DNA from: CAYGUI01 sp964353115
GTDB taxonomy: Bacteria > Pseudomonadota > Gammaproteobacteria > JAGOUU01
Direction of reading: 5' to 3'
DNA: 17,900 bases
Assembly (NCBI GenBank): GCA_964353115.1
Contig: CAYGUI010000026.1
Coordinates: forward strand, 1-17,900
The position numbers and the translations under genes were made by a program. The stretch's first letter is position 1. The number at the start of each line of letters is the position of its first letter. Below the pieces are notes generated by a model. The model searched no databases and was not told the origin of the DNA. It was given only the letters and a program-made list of their open reading frames with translations. Shown piece by piece: positions 14,992 to 17,900 of the stretch.

Positions 14992-14997
14992 TAAAGC

Positions 14998-16065
14998 GTG
15001 AACGAAAAACTAATATTTAATTATCTAAAACTATTAAAAACACCAAATATTGGTAAAAAGACAGCAAAAAAAATCTGGGAAAAAATAAATAATATAAATT
15101 TATTATTTGATAACGACTTTGAATTTGCACAAAATATCGGCTTAAATTTAGAGCAATTTAAGTTTTTACAATCCGATAAGCATAATGATTTTATAAAAAG
15201 TGAGATAGAAAAGGCCAAAATCCTAAATATCAAAATCATCTGCTTAGAAGAAGAATCGTACCCCAGATTGTTACGTGAAATAGATGATCCGCCGCCAATA
15301 CTCATGATTCGCGGTGATGAAAAAATTTTAAAAAAGCCACAAATCGCTATAGTTGGGACACGTTATCCAACCGAGTATGGAATACTTAATTCGCACGAAT
15401 TTGCCAAGAAATTAGTTACATCAGGCTTTGTAATTACTAGTGGGCTGGCACAAGGAGTTGATAGCTTTGCTCACCAGGGTTGCCTTAATGCGAACGGTAA
15501 AACTATTGCCGTGTTAGGTACCGGAGTTGATATCATTTACCCTCATAGAAATATCAAACTTAGTGAAGATATTGTTAATTCTGGCGGCGCTCTAATCTCT
15601 GAGTATGCTCTTGGAACTGGGCCATGCGCGCATAATTTTCCGCCTCGTAATCGTATAATTAGTGGCTTATCATATGGTGTTTTGATTACTGAGGCCGCAG
15701 AGAAAAGTGGCTCGTTAATTACTGCAAGACTTGCACTTGAGCAAAATCGAGAAATTTTTTCTATTCCGGGCCTTATTTCAAACCAAAAAGCCTCTGGTTG
15801 TCATAAGTTATTGAAATTAGGGGCAAAGCTTGTTGAAAATGAGCAAGATATATTGCAAGAAATTGGTATTTCACCGCAAAATAATTCCAAAAGTGTTGAA
15901 CCTGTTGCGGCAAAAGTGTTAGAGTTCATAGGCTATAAAACCGCAAGTTTTGATTATATCATTGCAATGACAGGGCTTCCGATTACAAAATTAGGGTCTA
16001 TTTTGACAAAATTAGAGTTAGAAGGCCTTTGCAAACCCGTTCCTGGCGGATATATTAGAATTTAA
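14998..16065 (+). CDS. dprA: DNA-processing protein A (RecA loader in transformation)
   Basis: DprA binds single-stranded DNA that enters by natural transformation and loads RecA on it; it is also conserved in bacteria not known to be transformable. The protein has 355 residues. An N-terminal helix-hairpin-helix/SAM-like region (about 1-70, LLKTPNIGKKTAKKIW) is followed by the Rossmann DprA core: IAIVGTRYPTEYG with Gly120-Thr121-Arg122, TSGLAQGVDSFAH (147-159), VLGTGVDIIYP, NFPPRNRIISG (Arg217, Arg219) and KSGSLITARLALEQ. A C-terminal winged helix (about 298-355) ends in VPGGYIRI. The start is GTG. It lies 40 bases before topA on the same strand, a neighbour pair seen in many proteobacteria. 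The leader holds a palindrome and tandem repeats, which may affect expression. Confidence 0.96.
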   Translation: MNEKLIFNYLKLLKTPNIGKKTAKKIWEKINNINLLFDNDFEFAQNIGLNLEQFKFLQSDKHNDFIKSEIEKAKILNIKIICLEEESYPRLLREIDDPPPILMIRGDEKILKKPQIAIVGTRYPTEYGILNSHEFAKKLVTSGFVITSGLAQGVDSFAHQGCLNANGKTIAVLGTGVDIIYPHRNIKLSEDIVNSGGALISEYALGTGPCAHNFPPRNRIISGLSYGVLITEAAEKSGSLITARLALEQNREIFSIPGLISNQKASGCHKLLKLGAKLVENEQDILQEIGISPQNNSKSVEPVAAKVLEFIGYKTASFDYIIAMTGLPITKLGSILTKLELEGLCKPVPGGYIRI

Positions 16066-16105
16066 CTATAAATTAAAAATAAGTAAAAAAATATAAAAGT
16101 TAAAC

Positions 16106-17900
16106 ATGGCAAAAAATCTAGTAATAGTAGAATCTCCAGCAAAAGCCAAGACGATTAATAAATATTTAGGTAGTGACTATAAAGTACTAGCTTCTTTTGG
16201 ACATGTGCGTGATCTTATTCCCAAATCTGGTGCTGTTGATCCTAACAATGACTTTGCAATGAAATATCAGTTGATAGAAAAAAATGCGAATCATGTTAGC
16301 GAAATTTTAAAAGAATTTAAAAAAGCTGATCATTTATATCTTGCGACGGATCCTGATCGTGAAGGTGAGGCGATATCATTTCACTTAGCTGAAATTATAA
16401 AAGATCATAAAGGTTTAAAAAGTAAGCCAATGCAACGCGTTGTGTTTCATGAAATTACAAAAAGTGCTATCCAAAAAGCCATTGCCAACCCACGAGAAAT
16501 TTCGATGGATATGGTTAATGCTCAACAAGCTCGGCGTGCATTAGATTACTTAGTTGGTTTTAATTTATCTCCATTGTTATGGAAAAAAATTCGTCGTGGC
16601 TTATCAGCTGGGCGTGTGCAAAGTCCTGCACTTCGCATGATAGTTGAGCGCGAGGAAGATATAGAAAAATTTGTTGCGCAAGAGTATTGGAGCATTGCTA
16701 CTGATCTAAATGTACAAGATGTAAATTTTAATGCCAAACTTATAGTTTATAAAAATGAAAAATTAAAGCAGTTTAGTATTAATAGTAAAGAGCTAGCTGA
16801 AAATTGTGTTGCTGATTTAACAAAACAAGGTAATAAAAAATTAACTGTTGCAAAAATAGAGAAAAAGACTCGCAGCAGAAATCCAACAGCTCCATTTATA
16901 ACTTCAACATTACAACAAGAAGCAATTAGAAAATTAGGGTTTACTGCGCAAAGAGCCATGCGTATTGCACAGCAATTATATGAAGGTATAGATATTGGCG
17001 ATACAACAGTCGGTTTAATTACCTATATGAGGACTGACTCGGTTAATTTGTCTGATGAGGCATTAACAGATATTCGTGAAGCGATTGTAAATCGATATGG
17101 AAAAAATAATTTACCAGATGAGCCACGCGTATTTAAAACTAAATCTAAAAATGCTCAAGAAGCGCATGAGGCAATAAGACCAACTAGTGCTAAGCGTACT
17201 CCTGATCAGTTAAAATCCAGTTTATCTCCGGAGCAATTAAAATTATATGAGCTTATTTGGAAGCGCACAGTTGCAAGTCAAATGATCTCAGCAACCATTG
17301 ATACTGTTTCTGTTGATTTAGCTTGTGGTAGTCATGAAAATTTATTTCGTGCATCTGGTTCAACAATTGTTATACCCGGATTTTTAGAAGCATATCAAGA
17401 AAGTTTTGATGATCATGATAAAAAAGAAGAAGATGAAAAATTACTGCCCGCATTAAAAGAAGGCGATGTAATTCCATTTGAGAAAATTAATCCCAAACAA
17501 CATTTTACTGAGCCTCCACCACGTTATGGCGAAGCATCATTAGTAAAATCTTTAGAAGAGCATGATATTGGTCGTCCTTCAACCTATGCATCGATTATTT
17601 CAACTTTGCAAAATCGTGGTTATGTAACATTAGAAGGCAAAAAATTTATTGCAACTGATGTTGGCCGCGTAGTAAATAAATTTTTAACTCAGTATTTTAA
17701 TAATTATGTAGATTACGATTTTACTGCAAAATTAGAAGATGAGCTTGATGCTATTGCACGTGGTGAAGAAGAATGGATTCCAGTATTAACTAAATTTTGG
17801 CAGCCATTCGTCGGATTAATTAAAAGTATTGATGAAACTGTTCAGCGTAGTGATGTAACACAAGAAAAGATTGATGAAAAATGTCCAAAATGTGATAAAG
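16106..17900 (+). CDS. topA: DNA topoisomerase I, N-terminal 598 residues (partial)
   Basis: TopA is a type IA topoisomerase that relaxes negative supercoils by cutting one strand. The frame is open to the window end. MAKNLVIVESPAKAKTI starts the TOPRIM domain with Glu9, and ATDPDREGEA carries the metal-binding Asp82, Asp84 and Glu86. The active-site tyrosine is Tyr307 in GLITYMRTDS. RRALDYLVGFNLSPLLW, SAGRVQSPALR, AQEAHEAIRPT and DIGRPSTYASII are family motifs in the right order. Residues 593-596 are CPKC, the first half of a C-terminal zinc finger. The rest, probably 150-270 residues with further zinc or topoisomerase C-terminal repeats, is outside the window. TOPRIM lacks the E. coli insertion (Asp82 here against Asp111). 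No Shine-Dalgarno precedes the ATG. Confidence 0.98.
   Translation, partial: MAKNLVIVESPAKAKTINKYLGSDYKVLASFGHVRDLIPKSGAVDPNNDFAMKYQLIEKNANHVSEILKEFKKADHLYLATDPDREGEAISFHLAEIIKDHKGLKSKPMQRVVFHEITKSAIQKAIANPREISMDMVNAQQARRALDYLVGFNLSPLLWKKIRRGLSAGRVQSPALRMIVEREEDIEKFVAQEYWSIATDLNVQDVNFNAKLIVYKNEKLKQFSINSKELAENCVADLTKQGNKKLTVAKIEKKTRSRNPTAPFITSTLQQEAIRKLGFTAQRAMRIAQQLYEGIDIGDTTVGLITYMRTDSVNLSDEALTDIREAIVNRYGKNNLPDEPRVFKTKSKNAQEAHEAIRPTSAKRTPDQLKSSLSPEQLKLYELIWKRTVASQMISATIDTVSVDLACGSHENLFRASGSTIVIPGFLEAYQESFDDHDKKEEDEKLLPALKEGDVIPFEKINPKQHFTEPPPRYGEASLVKSLEEHDIGRPSTYASIISTLQNRGYVTLEGKKFIATDVGRVVNKFLTQYFNNYVDYDFTAKLEDELDAIARGEEEWIPVLTKFWQPFVGLIKSIDETVQRSDVTQEKIDEKCPKCDK

Noticed and set aside
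15021..15305. 94-codon minus-strand frame inside dprA
   Set aside because: It is antisense to conserved dprA codons, has low complexity (Ser, Phe, Leu) and no domain; a shadow frame.
16546..16959. Two minus-strand frames inside topA
   Set aside because: Both lie antisense to conserved topoisomerase motifs and show no family features.

Overview
The window comes from an AT-rich (roughly 30% G+C by eye) gammaproteobacterium. The main evidence is the gene order atpH-atpA-atpG-atpD-atpC-glmU-glmS, which is the classical gammaproteobacterial ATP synthase/amino-sugar arrangement, together with E. coli-like AtpA, AtpD, GlmU and GlmS sequences. The low G+C, and a cytosolic-looking GHSLGG lipase beside an exported protein, would fit a host-associated lineage such as Legionellales-type bacteria. 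That narrower placement is inference and not secure.

Layout: (1) 1-7585 (+) is a tightly packed operon: the tail of atpH, all of atpA, atpG, atpD and atpC, then glmU and glmS. (2) 7673-8092 (+) is a small exported four-cysteine protein of unknown function. A strong intrinsic terminator follows at 8115-8140; it is the first one seen in the window and probably also ends read-through from atp-glm. (3) 8139-11601 (-) is an accessory block of three closely spaced genes: an AAA_14/DUF4143 ATPase, an unrecognised exported aromatic-rich protein, and a class 3-type lipase whose ATG directly follows the exported protein's stop codon. (4) 11698-12513 (+) is a DUF2797-type zinc-ribbon protein that looks leaderless and overlaps the 3' end of rsmB. 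(5) 12503-14740 (-) is rsmB and fmt, without the def gene often found beside them. (6) 14741-14997 is an unusual spacer holding a symmetric -10 element, a truncated Phd/YefM-like antitoxin remnant, a GC-rich palindromic repeat and three decaying 17-bp tandem repeats that run up to the dprA ribosome binding site. (7) 14998-17900 (+) is dprA and the first 598 codons of topA, which runs off the window.

Most genes are core: proton-driven ATP synthesis, UDP-GlcNAc precursor synthesis, initiator-tRNA formylation, 16S rRNA methylation, DNA uptake/recombination and supercoiling control. The parts that may hold something new are the lipase/exported-protein pair, the small cysteine protein, and the scarred fmt-dprA spacer. 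No complete new defence or mobile system is visible.
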